Source of the DNA: Cypionkella aquatica
GTDB taxonomy: Bacteria > Pseudomonadota > Alphaproteobacteria > Rhodobacterales > Rhodobacteraceae
Assembly: GCF_030161095.1 (NCBI RefSeq)
Contig: NZ_BSPP01000001.1
Location: 45,501-109,500 of the forward strand
Direction: 5' to 3'
DNA length: 64,000 bases
The translations under genes were made by a program, and so were the position numbers. The stretch's first letter is position 1. The number at the start of each line of letters is the position of its first letter. The notes under the pieces were generated by a model. The model was given only the letters and a program-made list of their open reading frames with translations. It did no database searches and was not told where the DNA came from. Shown here piece after piece: positions 24,349-33,859 of this stretch.

Positions 24349-25089
24349 TCAAATCCCCTTCATCAGACGCTGCGCCAGCGCCTCTGGCAGACCCGCCTCG
24401 CGCGATTTGCGCGCGGTGGTGGTCGCATCATACGCGACGCGGCGAAAGCTTAATTCGTTCAGATCACGGTCGAGAATGGCGTAGCTGGCCAAGGTGCTGC
24501 CATCGCGCGGCTGACCGACAGAACCGATCACCCCCAGCCAGCGCCGCGAGTGCAGCAGAGGCATGGTTTGCCCGGCGGCAAGGTTGATCTGGCCAACACG
24601 GCCCGCAAGATCGCAAGAGTAAAGCGCTGCGCGGTGGGTGTGGCCGCAAAAGATCAACCGTGCATCACAGACCAGAAAGCTGGGGCGGGCGGTGGATTCG
24701 GTGGTGATATAGAGCCAATCGGCGGGATCATTGGCCGAAGCATGGGTGAACAAGGTGTCGCCATCGGCGATGGTCAGCGGCAGTTCGGACAGGAACAGCT
24801 TTTGTCGCGCGTTCAGCCGGTTCACCGTCCAGTCGATCACCCGGCGGGCGTTGGAATTCAGGACATTGTCGGGGGTGGTCACGGCGCGGTCATGGTTGCC
24901 GCGCAGGGCCAGCGCGCCTTTGGCGACAAGCGCTTCAAGTTGATCGACACACCAGCCGGGATCGGGGCCGTAGCCGACGATATCGCCCAAGAAAACCAAC
25001 TGGTCGATCTGGCGCTGCGACAGGTCAGCCAAGACAGCCTCAAACGCCTCACGGTTGGCGTGAATGTCTGTCAGCAAAGCCAGTCGCAT
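24349..25089 (-). CDS. calcineurin-like metallophosphoesterase
   Basis: A 246-residue PPP/YfcE-type phosphoesterase. The two-metal site is complete: Asp8/His10 in LLTDIHAN, Asp36 in GDIVGYGPDP, Asn65/His66 in GNHDRAV, and later FTHAS and FCGHTHRA. The GDIVGYGPDP form is typical of the COG0639-like group, which includes protein phosphatases and diadenosine tetraphosphatases. The ATG at 25089 with GGAGGG is preferred over one five codons earlier. Because it is co-transcribed with a protein kinase, a role in reversing phosphorylation is attractive but unproved. Confidence 0.9.
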   Translation of the reverse strand: MRLALLTDIHANREAFEAVLADLSQRQIDQLVFLGDIVGYGPDPGWCVDQLEALVAKGALALRGNHDRAVTTPDNVLNSNARRVIDWTVNRLNARQKLFLSELPLTIADGDTLFTHASANDPADWLYITTESTARPSFLVCDARLIFCGHTHRAALYSCDLAGRVGQINLAAGQTMPLLHSRRWLGVIGSVGQPRDGSTLASYAILDRDLNELSFRRVAYDATTTARKSREAGLPEALAQRLMKGI

Positions 25090-25200
25090 CTGATCCCTCC
25101 GCAACCCGCTGGCAGGACGGGCTTTTCAGCAGGTCTGGGCGCGGGGTGTGTGCGACTTTGCGACGCGGCGGCGGGGAAGGTCAAGGCTTTGCGGGGGTGT

Positions 25201-25364
25201 TTCATCGCGGCGTCTCTTGCGCGATTTGGGGACACACCGATCGGGTCGCACCTGTCCGCCCCCCGGCAGGCCTGCATTGCGCCCGACGGGGGCAGTCGCG
25301 CGCCTATTTGCAAAGCTTTGGTTTGTGGCACAGCGCCTCTTACAGCCCCAAGAGCAACACAGCG
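25201..25364 (+). repeat. structured interspersed repeat, copy B
   Basis: This copy lies in the 287-base gap between the XRE regulator and the phosphoesterase gene. It matches copy A (16965-17136, opposite orientation) along its length: GTCTCTTGCGCGATTTGG, then CCTGTCCGCCCCCCGGCAGG, then GGTTTGTGGCACAGCGCC (25320-25337), then GAGCAACACAGCGC. Identity is patchy but ordered. Several stretches are self-complementary. It has no coding sense in any frame I trust. The promoter of the phosphatase-kinase operon must lie in or beside it. Confidence 0.55.
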
Positions 25365-25376
25365 CACCAGAAGGCG

Positions 25377-26006
25377 TCACGCCAGCGACGTCACCCAAAG
25401 GATCGTCGCATCCTCTTGACTGAGGCTGACGACATTATGCCCCATCGAGGCATCGTAATAGGCGCTGTCGCCGCGACGCAGATCGACCGGTTCGTAAAAT
25501 TCGGTGTAAAGGCGGATCACCCCGGTCAGCACAAACAGAAATTCCTCGCCGCCATGACGCACCCAGCCGTCAAAATCTTCCATCGCGCGGGCGCGGATGG
25601 TGGCGCGATACGGCAGCATCTGCTTTTTGGTCAAAGACCCTGCCAGCAGTTCATGCTCGTAAGTGGTGGTGGCATGGGCCTGCCCTTCGCCGGATTTCGT
25701 CACCACGATGCGGCCTGACACCTGTGCGGCCTGCGCCGGGGTGAACAGCTGCGGCACCGATACACCCATGCCCTGCGCAAGCTTTTTCAGCGCATCATAG
25801 GTCGGCGACATCTGGCCATTTTCGATTTTCGACAAGGTAGACCGCGCCAGACCCGCCTGCACCGAGGCTTGCTCCAGCGTCCAGCCCTTGGCCTTGCGCA
25901 ATTCGCGCACCCGGATGCCCAAATCAAGCGGCTCTGGCGTGGATTGGCCAGAGTCGGCGCCCTGCTCGCGGGCAATGCGGATCATGCGTTTGGGGTCGCT
26001 GGACAT
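25377..26006 (-). CDS. XRE-family regulator with C-terminal cupin
   Basis: A 209-residue regulator. The Cro/C1 helix-turn-helix is at about residues 30-85 (LGIRVRELRKAKGWTLEQASVQAGLARSTLSKIENGQMSP). A cupin sensory domain follows (about residues 125-205, WVRHGGEEFLFVLTGVIRLYTEFYEPVDLRRGDSAYYDASMGH). This HTH-cupin design is used by regulators of amino acid, polyamine or sugar metabolism; the ligand is unknown. The ATG at 26006 has AAGGA seven bases ahead. An in-frame start 15 codons upstream has less support. It is divergent from the FrnE-like gene. Confidence 0.9.
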   Translation of the reverse strand: MSSDPKRMIRIAREQGADSGQSTPEPLDLGIRVRELRKAKGWTLEQASVQAGLARSTLSKIENGQMSPTYDALKKLAQGMGVSVPQLFTPAQAAQVSGRIVVTKSGEGQAHATTTYEHELLAGSLTKKQMLPYRATIRARAMEDFDGWVRHGGEEFLFVLTGVIRLYTEFYEPVDLRRGDSAYYDASMGHNVVSLSQEDATILWVTSLA

Positions 26007-26153
26007 GGGGCTGTCCTTACGGCAAGCGGGCTTGGCGTGCAACCAGTGCAACGCGGCTGTGCGTTGATGGCGGATTGCAGTGGCGGGCGGATGGCGTTAT
26101 CGAACTGAACCATTCGGTTTGAATGGCCCTGCCCTGCTTTCGGAGCCTGCGCT

Positions 26154-26801
26154 ATGATCCGCCTTGATATTTTCTCTGATCCGGTTTGCCCGTGGTGCCT
26201 GATCGGTAAAGCCAATCTGGACCGCGCCTTGGAGGCGCATCCTGAACACCCGTTTCAAATCGCCTGGCATCCGTTTCAGCTGAACCCGGATATGCCTGCC
26301 GAAGGTGTGGAAAAACGCCCCTATCTGGTGGCGCGTTTCGGGGGCGAGGCCAAGGTCGATCAGATCCACGACCATTTGCGCAGCATGGCCAAGACGGCTG
26401 GCGTGGCGATGGACCCCGACAAGCCCGAGATGCTGCCCAACACGATGAATGCGCATCGCATGATCCATTGGGCGGGGATCGAGGGCAAACAGGCGGCGAT
26501 GGTCTCGGCCCTGTTCCGGGCCTATTGGCGCGATGGCCGCGATATTGGCGATGTGGAAGAGCTGGCTGATATTGCCGAAGAAATCGGCATGGACCCCGTC
26601 GCGGTGGCGCGGCTTTTGGCCACCGACGCCGATCTGGACGATCTGCGCGCGCGTGATGTTGATGCGCGGCAAAAGGGCGTGACGGCAGTGCCGACCTTCC
26701 TGATCGCGCAACAATATGTCGTCTCTGGCGCGCAACCTGTCGAGGTTTGGGCGCAGGTGATTGAAGAACTGGTGGCGAAGGCTGCCGAAGAAAGTAAGTG
26801 A
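26154..26801 (+). CDS. DsbA-family oxidoreductase, FrnE-like
   Basis: A 215-residue thioredoxin-fold protein with a CPWC active site (Cys12-Cys15) and cis-proline loop GVTAVPTFLI near residue 180. It lacks a signal peptide, so it works in the cytoplasm and belongs to the FrnE/2-hydroxychromene isomerase-like branch, not to periplasmic DsbA. Family members act in disulfide chemistry and oxidative stress resistance. CGGAG stands before the ATG. The exporter gene begins one base after its stop, so the two are an operon. Confidence 0.92.
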   Translation: MIRLDIFSDPVCPWCLIGKANLDRALEAHPEHPFQIAWHPFQLNPDMPAEGVEKRPYLVARFGGEAKVDQIHDHLRSMAKTAGVAMDPDKPEMLPNTMNAHRMIHWAGIEGKQAAMVSALFRAYWRDGRDIGDVEELADIAEEIGMDPVAVARLLATDADLDDLRARDVDARQKGVTAVPTFLIAQQYVVSGAQPVEVWAQVIEELVAKAAEESK

Positions 26802-26802
26802 A

Positions 26803-27999
26803 ATGACCACGACCAAACGTATCTCGCAGGGCGAGTTTATCGCCCTGACCGCCGCCTTGTTCGCCATGGTGGCGGTCTCTATTGACGCCATGCTGCCTGC
26901 GCTGCCAGAAATTGCTGCCGCCTTGTCGCCCGATGCGCCAAACCGTGCGCAGTTGGTGATCACCAGCTTTGTGTTCGGCATGGGGTTGGGGACGCTGTTT
27001 GTCGGGCCGTTGTCGGATGCTTATGGCCGCAAGCCAGTGATCTATGCCGGAGCGGGGCTTTATGCCTTGACGGCGATTGCCTGCTATTTCGCCAACTCGC
27101 TTGAGGCATTGCTGATCTCGCGCGTGCTGCAAGGCATGGCGGTGGCCGCCGCCCGTGTGGTGTCGATGGCGATCATGCGTGATCTGTTCAAGGGCCGCGA
27201 GATGGCCAAGATCATGTCGTTTGTGATGATGGTGTTCATCATGGTGCCTGCAGTGGCGCCGTTGATGGGGCAAGCGGTGATCGCTTTGGCGGGCTGGCAC
27301 GCGATTTTTCTGGTTTATGTGGTGATCGTGGCTGTGGTGATGCTGTGGTTTGGCCTGCGCCAGCATGAAACTTTGCCGCCCCAGCACCGCCGACCGCTGG
27401 ATCTGCGCGCGCTTTGGGCCTCGACCCGCGAGCTGTTCACCTATCGCATCGTTGTGGTGTCGATTGCGGCGCAGACGCTGACGATGGCAGCGCTGTTTGG
27501 CAGCCTGTCGTCGATGCAGGGGATTTTTGAGCAACGCTTTGACCGCGCCGAGAGCTTTCCTTTGTGGTTTGCGTTCATTGCGTTGGGGTCTGCTTCGGGC
27601 AGCATCATCAACTCGCGCGTGGTGATGCGTTTGGGGATGCGGCCGGTGGCAACGATGGCTTATGCGTCGGTGCTGGCGCTGACCTTGGTGCTGCTGGGGC
27701 TGATTGCGACCGGGTTGATGCCGGAAGTGCTGGCGTTTCCGGCGCATATCCTGTGGAGCATTGCGCTGTTTTCAATGATGTCGATGACGATGGGCAACCT
27801 GAACGCGCTGGCGATGGAGCCTGTGGGCCATATCGCGGGCTTGGCGGCCTCGGTGATGACATCGGTGGCGACGGTGCTGTCGGTGGTGCTGGCAGTGCCG
27901 GTGGGGCTGATGTTTGACGGCACGGCTTTGCCGCTGATGGCGGGGGCTGCGGTGTTTATTGCCGGGGCTTTGGCGCTGATGTGGTTGATCAAGCGCTGA
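26803..27999 (+). CDS. multidrug exporter, MFS Bcr/CflA family
   Basis: A 398-residue membrane protein with about 12 transmembrane helices. MFS motif A is present as GPLSDAYGRKPV (near residue 67), with the Bcr/CflA opening SIDAMLPALPEIAAAL and the motif RVLQGMAVAAARVVSMAIMRDLF. Proteins of this group expel drugs such as bicyclomycin and chloramphenicol, or cysteine/sulfonamides, using the proton gradient. The actual substrate cannot be read from the sequence. The start at 26803 follows the FrnE-like gene with one base between. A strong terminator follows. Confidence 0.92.
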   Translation: MTTTKRISQGEFIALTAALFAMVAVSIDAMLPALPEIAAALSPDAPNRAQLVITSFVFGMGLGTLFVGPLSDAYGRKPVIYAGAGLYALTAIACYFANSLEALLISRVLQGMAVAAARVVSMAIMRDLFKGREMAKIMSFVMMVFIMVPAVAPLMGQAVIALAGWHAIFLVYVVIVAVVMLWFGLRQHETLPPQHRRPLDLRALWASTRELFTYRIVVVSIAAQTLTMAALFGSLSSMQGIFEQRFDRAESFPLWFAFIALGSASGSIINSRVVMRLGMRPVATMAYASVLALTLVLLGLIATGLMPEVLAFPAHILWSIALFSMMSMTMGNLNALAMEPVGHIAGLAASVMTSVATVLSVVLAVPVGLMFDGTALPLMAGAAVFIAGALALMWLIKR

Positions 28000-28020
28000 T
28001 TTGATTGTGCGATCTGTGAC

Positions 28021-28048
28021 AGCGCGCCCTTCGCCGGGCGCGCTTTTT
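28021..28048 (+). terminator. rho-independent terminator of the MFS gene
   Basis: AGCGCGCCC (28021-28029) and GGGCGCGCT (28036-28044) form a 9-bp stem with loop TTCGCC, followed by five T. The T-run touches the stop codon of the convergent mfd gene. Confidence 0.9.
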
Positions 28049-31000
28049 CATTTCGGCTTGACGATCTTTTCCGCCAGATCGCGGGCGATGTTGAACGCGC
28101 CCTTGATGCGATCGGATTCGGATTTCATCTCGCCCATCAGCACGATCTTGTTGCCGCTGATCTTGGCGGCAGGGCCCTGCGCCTTGATGAATTCAACCAG
28201 ACCCGCCGGATTGCCGAATTTGTCATTGTGGAATTGCACGGTGGCGCCCTTGGTGCCCGCATCAATCCGGCTGATGCCAGCGCGTTTGCACATCGACTTG
28301 ATGCGCACGATCAGCATCAGGGTGTTCACTTCCTTGGGGATCTGGCCGAAACGGTCGATCAATTCTGCCGCAAAGCCCTCGAGTTCGACCTTGGTGGCAA
28401 GGCTCGACAAGCGGCGATAAAGCCCCAATCGGATATCCAGATCAGGGATATAGGTTTCCGGGATCATCACCGGCACGCCAAGGTTGATCTGCGGCGACCA
28501 TTGGTCATCGACCGCACTCAGCCCTTGGAGTTCGCCGGATTTGATCTTGGCAATCGTCTCTTCCAGCATCGACTGGTACAGCTCGTAGCCGACTTCCTTG
28601 ATATGGCCGGACTGTTCCTCGCCCAGAAGGTTGCCCGCACCGCGCAAATCAAGGTCGTGGGAGGCGAGGTTAAAGCCCGCGCCCAAGCTGTCCAGCGATC
28701 CCATCAGGCGCAGGCGCTTGTTGGCTTGCGGCGTCAGGGGGGCGCGGGGTTTTGTGGTGAGATAACAATAGGCTCTGGTTTTCGATCGCCCGACCCTGCC
28801 CCTGATCTGGTACAGTTGTGCAAGACCAAACATATCGGCGCGGTGCACGATCATGGTGTTGGCGGTGGGGATATCCAGACCGGATTCGACGATAGAGGTG
28901 GCGATCAGCACATCATATTTGCCGTCGTAGAATTCGTTCATCCGCTCGTCCAGATCACCCGCCGCCAGTTGGCCGTGGGCGACCACATAGCTGACCTCGG
29001 GCACATGGGTTTTCAGGAAATCCTCGATCTCATGCAGATCGGAAATGCGCGGGACAACGTAAAAGCTTTGGCCGCCGCGGAAGCGTTCGCGCAGCAAAGC
29101 TTCCCGAATGGTGATGGTGTCGAACTCAGAGATATAGGTGCGGATCGCCAAGCGGTCGACTGGAGGGGTGGCGATGATCGAAAGGTCGCGCACGCCGGTC
29201 AAGCTGAGTTGCAGCGTGCGCGGGATTGGCGTGGCGGTCAGGGTCAGAACGTGAACCTCTGATCGCATTTCCTTCAGCCGTTCTTTGTGGGTGACGCCGA
29301 AATGCTGTTCTTCGTCGATCACCAACAGGCCGAGGTTCTTGAAGCGGATGGATTTCGCCAGCAGGGCATGGGTGCCGATGACGATATCGACGCGGCCTTC
29401 GGCCATCTCGGTGCGGGTGATGTTGGCGTCTTTGTTCGACACGAAGCGCGACAGAGGTTTGATGTTGATCGGGAAGCCACGGAAGCGCTCGACAAAGCTG
29501 CGGTAGTGTTGACGGGCAAGCAAGGTGGTCGGGCAGATCACCGCAACCTGCATCCCCGCCAAGGCCGCCACAAAAGCCGCGCGCATGGCGACTTCGGTTT
29601 TGCCAAAGCCCACGTCCCCGACGATCAGGCGATCCATCGGGCTGCCTTTTTCCAGATCAGCCACCACATCGCCGATGGCCGACAACTGATCGTCGGTCTC
29701 GGTATAGGGGAAACGGGCGGCAAAAGCCTCCCATATCGAATGCGGCGCTTCCAGAATGGGGGCGTGACGCAGCGCCCGTTCGGCAGCAATCCGCATCAGC
29801 TTGTCGGCAATTTCGCGGATGCGTTGCTTGAGCTTGGCCTTCTTGGCCTGCCACGCGCCGCCGCCCAAACGGTCAAGCAGACCTTCTTCGTGGCCGTAGC
29901 GTGACAGCAGTTCGATATTCTCGACGGGCAGATAAAGCTTTGCGTTTTCAGCATATTCCAAGGCGACGCAGGCATGCGGCGCACCCAGAGCGGTGATGGT
30001 TTCCAAGCCGAGATAGCGGCCAACGCCGTGTTCGACATGCACCACCAGATCGCCCACGGAAAGCGTATCCACTTCGCGCAGGAAATTGTCAGCTTTGCGC
30101 TTCTTGCGCGGTTTGGCCACGAGCCGGTCGCCCAGCACGTCTTGTTCCGAGATCACCGCAAGGCCGGGGGCGGTAAAGCCAGCCTCCAGCGCCCAGATCA
30201 TCAGGAAGAGGCCGCCGCGGCCTTCGGGCAGATCGCGGAAATCCTTGATTTCCTGCGCATGGTGCAGGCCCTGATCGTCAAGCAGACCCTTGAGCCGCTC
30301 GCGTGCGCCTTCGGACCAAGAGGCGATCACCACCTGAGCATCTTGAGATAGGGCTTTAATATGCGCCGACAATGCGCTGAAAAGACTTACGTTTTCTTGC
30401 TGTCGTTCTGGCGCGAAACTGCGACCAATGCGACCCAGTGCATCCAAGACGCCCGGACCGGGGGCTTGCGGCAAGGGCGACAGTTGCACCACGCGGTGAT
30501 CGGCTATGGCTGCTTCCCATGCGGTATCGTCAAGGTAAAGCAGACCGGGGGCCGAGGGTTTGTAGACCGAATCCATGCGGCCCTTGGCGGTCATCGCCTC
30601 GTGCCTTGCGTCGTATTGGTCGTCGATGCCGTCCCAACGCGACAGGCGTGCCGGTGTCACTTGATCATCCAGAAGCACGGAAGCCTTTGGCAAATAATCA
30701 AAAATCGTCTCAAGCCCTGCGTGGAAGAACGGCAGCCAATGCTCCATCCCCTGATGCTTGCGGCCAGCGGAAACCGCCTCGTACAAGGGATCATCTGAGC
30801 CGCCCGCGCCAAATTCGACGCGGTAGTTCTGGCGGAAACGCGCAATCGCGGCGTCATCCAAGATCACCTCGGACATCGGCGCAAATTCGACGGCTTTCAG
30901 CTTTTCGGTGGTGCGCTGCGACACCGGGTCAAAGCGGCGCGCGCCATCCAGCACATCGCCGAAGAAATCAAGGCGAACCGGGCCGCCATCGCCGGGCGGG

Positions 31001-31485
31001 TAAATGTCAACGATGCCACCGCGAATGGCAAAATCGCCGGGTTCCGCCACGGTGGAGACCGGCGAAAACCCCATGCGGGCCAAAAAGCCCTTCAATTGTT
31101 GCTCATCCACCCGATCACCGACGCGGGCGACAAACGAGGCGGTTTGCATCACATTGCGCGCGGGCAGGCGCTGCATCGCAGAATTCAGCGTGGTCAGCAG
31201 CACAAACGGGCCGTTGAAACCCGAAGCCAGCGTCGCAAGCGTGGACATGCGGCGGGCCAGAATTTCGGGGTTGGGCGAGATGCGGTCGTAGGGCAGACAA
31301 TCCCAGGCGGGCAAATCCAGCACCACGGCTTCGGGCGCCAGCACCGCCAAAGCCGCGCGCATCGCTTCCAGCCGCTTGTCATCGCGCGCAATGTGGATGA
31401 CGGGCGCCCCGCGCGCAAGTTCACGCGCCAGCAGTTTAGCGTCGTAGCCTTCGGGCGCGCCGCCTAAGATAATCCGGTCGGCCAT
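28048..31485 (-). CDS. mfd: transcription-repair coupling factor Mfd
   Basis: A 1145-residue SF2 translocase that removes RNA polymerase stalled at DNA damage and recruits UvrA. In order: UvrB-like N-terminal domains with [13 protein letters not shown] and [12 protein letters not shown], the RNA polymerase interaction domain near residue 475 ([20 protein letters not shown]), the helicase core with Walker [17 protein letters not shown] and DEEQHFG, then the TRG motif region and the C-terminal D7 domain. Length matches E. coli Mfd (1148). It follows a small membrane protein gene with 6 bases between, so the two are probably co-transcribed. Confidence 0.98.
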   Translation of the reverse strand: MADRIILGGAPEGYDAKLLARELARGAPVIHIARDDKRLEAMRAALAVLAPEAVVLDLPAWDCLPYDRISPNPEILARRMSTLATLASGFNGPFVLLTTLNSAMQRLPARNVMQTASFVARVGDRVDEQQLKGFLARMGFSPVSTVAEPGDFAIRGGIVDIYPPGDGGPVRLDFFGDVLDGARRFDPVSQRTTEKLKAVEFAPMSEVILDDAAIARFRQNYRVEFGAGGSDDPLYEAVSAGRKHQGMEHWLPFFHAGLETIFDYLPKASVLLDDQVTPARLSRWDGIDDQYDARHEAMTAKGRMDSVYKPSAPGLLYLDDTAWEAAIADHRVVQLSPLPQAPGPGVLDALGRIGRSFAPERQQENVSLFSALSAHIKALSQDAQVVIASWSEGARERLKGLLDDQGLHHAQEIKDFRDLPEGRGGLFLMIWALEAGFTAPGLAVISEQDVLGDRLVAKPRKKRKADNFLREVDTLSVGDLVVHVEHGVGRYLGLETITALGAPHACVALEYAENAKLYLPVENIELLSRYGHEEGLLDRLGGGAWQAKKAKLKQRIREIADKLMRIAAERALRHAPILEAPHSIWEAFAARFPYTETDDQLSAIGDVVADLEKGSPMDRLIVGDVGFGKTEVAMRAAFVAALAGMQVAVICPTTLLARQHYRSFVERFRGFPINIKPLSRFVSNKDANITRTEMAEGRVDIVIGTHALLAKSIRFKNLGLLVIDEEQHFGVTHKERLKEMRSEVHVLTLTATPIPRTLQLSLTGVRDLSIIATPPVDRLAIRTYISEFDTITIREALLRERFRGGQSFYVVPRISDLHEIEDFLKTHVPEVSYVVAHGQLAAGDLDERMNEFYDGKYDVLIATSIVESGLDIPTANTMIVHRADMFGLAQLYQIRGRVGRSKTRAYCYLTTKPRAPLTPQANKRLRLMGSLDSLGAGFNLASHDLDLRGAGNLLGEEQSGHIKEVGYELYQSMLEETIAKIKSGELQGLSAVDDQWSPQINLGVPVMIPETYIPDLDIRLGLYRRLSSLATKVELEGFAAELIDRFGQIPKEVNTLMLIVRIKSMCKRAGISRIDAGTKGATVQFHNDKFGNPAGLVEFIKAQGPAAKISGNKIVLMGEMKSESDRIKGAFNIARDLAEKIVKPK

Positions 31486-31491
31486 AGCGCT

Positions 31492-32016
31492 TTACCCCAG
31501 CACGCCGATGTTGAGATTGACATACATGCCAAACATCGAGGTCACGAAAATAGAAACCATCCCAAGGGCTTGCGTGCTGATCCTGTGACGAACCAGACGG
31601 CGGTGCAAGGCAGTGCCTGCATTCTCGCCCGCCTCGATCATCCGGGCGGTGCGCAGCGACATCAGCGACAGGATGCACATCGGCACCAGCAAAAACAGCA
31701 GGGCTTGGGCAAATTCGATCTCGTACCAGATCGCCAGCATCAGCAACGCGCTGAGGATAAAGCACAAGAACGCCACCAGCCAAACCCCTGCCGTGCGGGC
31801 AATATCCAGCATCCGCCCGGTGTTGATGCGCACCAGAACCTCTAGATCATCCTGCAGATCGCCCCCCTTGCGGCGTGCCCGGCTGATCACATCGAACGGC
31901 ACCCCAAGCACCCAATGGCTGGCCGAGGACCACATCACCGCCAGCATGATCCAATACCAAAGGTTTGAAAATGACCGCATATCGATCAATTCAAACAGGA
32001 CTTGATATAAATTCAA
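31492..32016 (-). CDS. conserved membrane protein of unknown function
   Basis: A 174-residue protein with about four transmembrane segments (near residues 20-40, 78-98, 100-118 and 150-170) and a charged cytoplasmic loop (RARRKGGDLQDDLEVLVRINTGR). I know similar proteins only from Rhodobacteraceae, where some annotations call them a component of the SufBCD complex. I cannot support that label from this sequence. The start is a TTG at 32016 with AAGGA about 10 bases upstream. The first ATG, 12 codons later (31980), lacks a ribosome site. It lies directly upstream of mfd. Confidence 0.75.
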   Translation of the reverse strand: MNLYQVLFELIDMRSFSNLWYWIMLAVMWSSASHWVLGVPFDVISRARRKGGDLQDDLEVLVRINTGRMLDIARTAGVWLVAFLCFILSALLMLAIWYEIEFAQALLFLLVPMCILSLMSLRTARMIEAGENAGTALHRRLVRHRISTQALGMVSIFVTSMFGMYVNLNIGVLG

Positions 32017-32156
32017 CGGAGTCTCATCCTTCGCTTAACCGTTTGGGGCCGCATCACGAATTTAGCCTGCGCCAGAATGTCTGCTTGAGACGCGGCTCTT
32101 TCCATGGCAGGCAGAGCAGGCAACCGCAAGCCTTTTTGCCAGTCTCAGGATAGACC

Positions 32157-33167
32157 ATGCGCCCGATCTCTGCCGCGATGCCACAGTCCCGATTCCGCCG
32201 TCTGCGCGCAAGCCCCGCCGTGCGGGCCATGGTGCAGGAAAACACCCTGAGCGTTGCCGATCTGATCTGGCCCGTGTTTGTCCGCGATGGTGTGGGTCTG
32301 CGCGAGCCGATCCATTCGATGCCCGACGTTAACCGTTTGTCAGTAGATCTGGTGGTAGAAGCAGCGAAAGAGGCTGCAGATTTGGGAATTCCGGCGATTT
32401 GCCTGTTTCCCTATACCGATGCCAGCCTGAAAACTGTGGGATGTGAGGAGGCTTGGAACCCCGATAATCTGACCAACCGCGCCATTCGGGCGATCAAAGA
32501 TGCTGTGCCGCAGATCGCGGTGATGACGGATGTGGCGCTCGACCCCTATAATGCCGACGGGCATGATGGGTTGGTGCGCGATGGCATCATTCTGAACGAT
32601 GAATCCGTGGCCGCTTTGGTCAAACAGGCCTTGGTGCAGGCCGAGGCGGGCGCGGATATTCTGGGGCCGTCCGATATGATGGATGGGCGGATTGGCGCGA
32701 TCCGGGTGGCGCTGGAGGCTGCGGGTCATAAAGATGTGGCGATCATGTCTTATGCCGCGAAATATGCCTCGGCGTTTTATGGCCCGTTCCGCGACGCGGT
32801 GGGCGCAACGGGCGCTTTGAAGGGTGATAAAAAGACCTATCAGATGAACCCGGCCAATAGCGATGAGGCCTTGCGGATGATCGAGCGTGATCTGCGCGAG
32901 GGGGCGGATATGGTGATGATCAAGCCGGGGATGCCCTATTTGGATATCTGTCAGCGGGTGAAGGCGATGTTTGGCGCGCCGACCTTCGCCTATCAAGTCT
33001 CGGGCGAATACGCGATGATCATGGCCGCCGCGCAAAACGGCTGGATTGATGGCGACCGCGCGATGGTGGAAAGCCTGATGGCGTTCAAGCGCGCAGGATG
33101 TGACGGGGTGCTGACCTATTTTGCGCCGCGGGTGGCAAGACTGTTGGGCGGAGCATCGCCTGTTTAA
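32157..33167 (+). CDS. hemB: delta-aminolevulinic acid dehydratase (porphobilinogen synthase)
   Basis: A 336-residue HemB that condenses two 5-aminolevulinates into porphobilinogen, an early step to heme, cobalamin and bacteriochlorophyll. The Schiff-base lysines are Lys202 (SYAAKYAS) and Lys256 (MVMIKPGMP). The zinc-cysteine triad of yeast or human type enzymes is replaced by Asp125-x-Ala-Leu-Asp129 and Asp137, so this is the magnesium-type or metal-independent class seen in Rhodobacter. AGGA precedes the ATG. It stands alone, divergent from the mfd block. Confidence 0.97.
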   Translation: MRPISAAMPQSRFRRLRASPAVRAMVQENTLSVADLIWPVFVRDGVGLREPIHSMPDVNRLSVDLVVEAAKEAADLGIPAICLFPYTDASLKTVGCEEAWNPDNLTNRAIRAIKDAVPQIAVMTDVALDPYNADGHDGLVRDGIILNDESVAALVKQALVQAEAGADILGPSDMMDGRIGAIRVALEAAGHKDVAIMSYAAKYASAFYGPFRDAVGATGALKGDKKTYQMNPANSDEALRMIERDLREGADMVMIKPGMPYLDICQRVKAMFGAPTFAYQVSGEYAMIMAAAQNGWIDGDRAMVESLMAFKRAGCDGVLTYFAPRVARLLGGASPV

Positions 33168-33252
33168 GCTGCGGTTGATGACAAGCGGCTGTATTCGCGC
33201 TATAATCGGCGCAACGGGGTCAAAGAGCCCCTTTTGGGGCATGAGGGCGGAT

Positions 33253-33819
33253 ATGACAGATTTTTCCAGACGCGGTTTTCTGGCACTTGGCGGTGCTGGG
33301 ATGTTGGCTGCGTGTCAAAACACGGTTGTCGGCAACGGGGTCGGATCGCAGGGCGGTGCGCAGATTGACGCGCGGGTGCGCGAGACGCAGGCTTACCTGT
33401 TCAACAATTTCCCCGGCACCAAGCAATTGGCGGGTCGGGCAAGCGGTATTCTGACCATGCCGTTGGTGACCGAGGCTGGCTTTGGCTTTGGCGGCGCTTA
33501 TGGCCGCGGTGTGCTGCAAATTCAGGGCACGACGGTGGATTACTATTCGGCGACCAAAGCCTCGATCGGGTTTCAGATTGGCGCACAGCAATATGCGCAT
33601 ATGCTGTTTTTCACCACAGATCAGGCGTTGCAGGATTTCCGCCGCTCGCCCGGTTGGGCCGCCAGCGCCGACATCCGCTATGCCACTCCGGCCGAGGGTG
33701 GCTCGATTGGGAAAGAAACGACAGAGCTTGATCCAGTGATCGCTTTCGTGTTCGGCCAGCAGGGTCTGATGGCGGGGGCGACCTTGGCGGGCGTGAAGTA
33801 CACAAGAATTATCGTTTAA
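33253..33819 (+). CDS. Tat-exported lipoprotein with SYLF (Ysc84-like) domain
   Basis: A 188-residue protein. The N-terminus SRRGFLALGGAGMLAAC combines a twin-arginine motif (Arg6-Arg7) with a lipobox ending at Cys21, so it is probably exported folded by Tat and lipid-anchored. The rest is a SYLF/Ysc84 domain, recognised by GRASGILTMPLVTEAGFGFGGAYGRGVL and the closing GVKYTRIIV. SYLF domains bind lipids in eukaryotes; bacterial roles are unknown. The ATG at 33253 with GAGGG is preferred over one four codons upstream (33241). Confidence 0.88.
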   Translation: MTDFSRRGFLALGGAGMLAACQNTVVGNGVGSQGGAQIDARVRETQAYLFNNFPGTKQLAGRASGILTMPLVTEAGFGFGGAYGRGVLQIQGTTVDYYSATKASIGFQIGAQQYAHMLFFTTDQALQDFRRSPGWAASADIRYATPAEGGSIGKETTELDPVIAFVFGQQGLMAGATLAGVKYTRIIV

Positions 33820-33859
33820 GATCAACGCGGCGGGCCTTGCGCCCGCCGCTTTGCTTTTG

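Noticed and set aside
26152..27747. Open frame of 531 codons on the minus strand
   Set aside because: It is antisense to the FrnE-like and Bcr/CflA genes, with extremely Arg/His/Gln-rich translation and no ribosome site.
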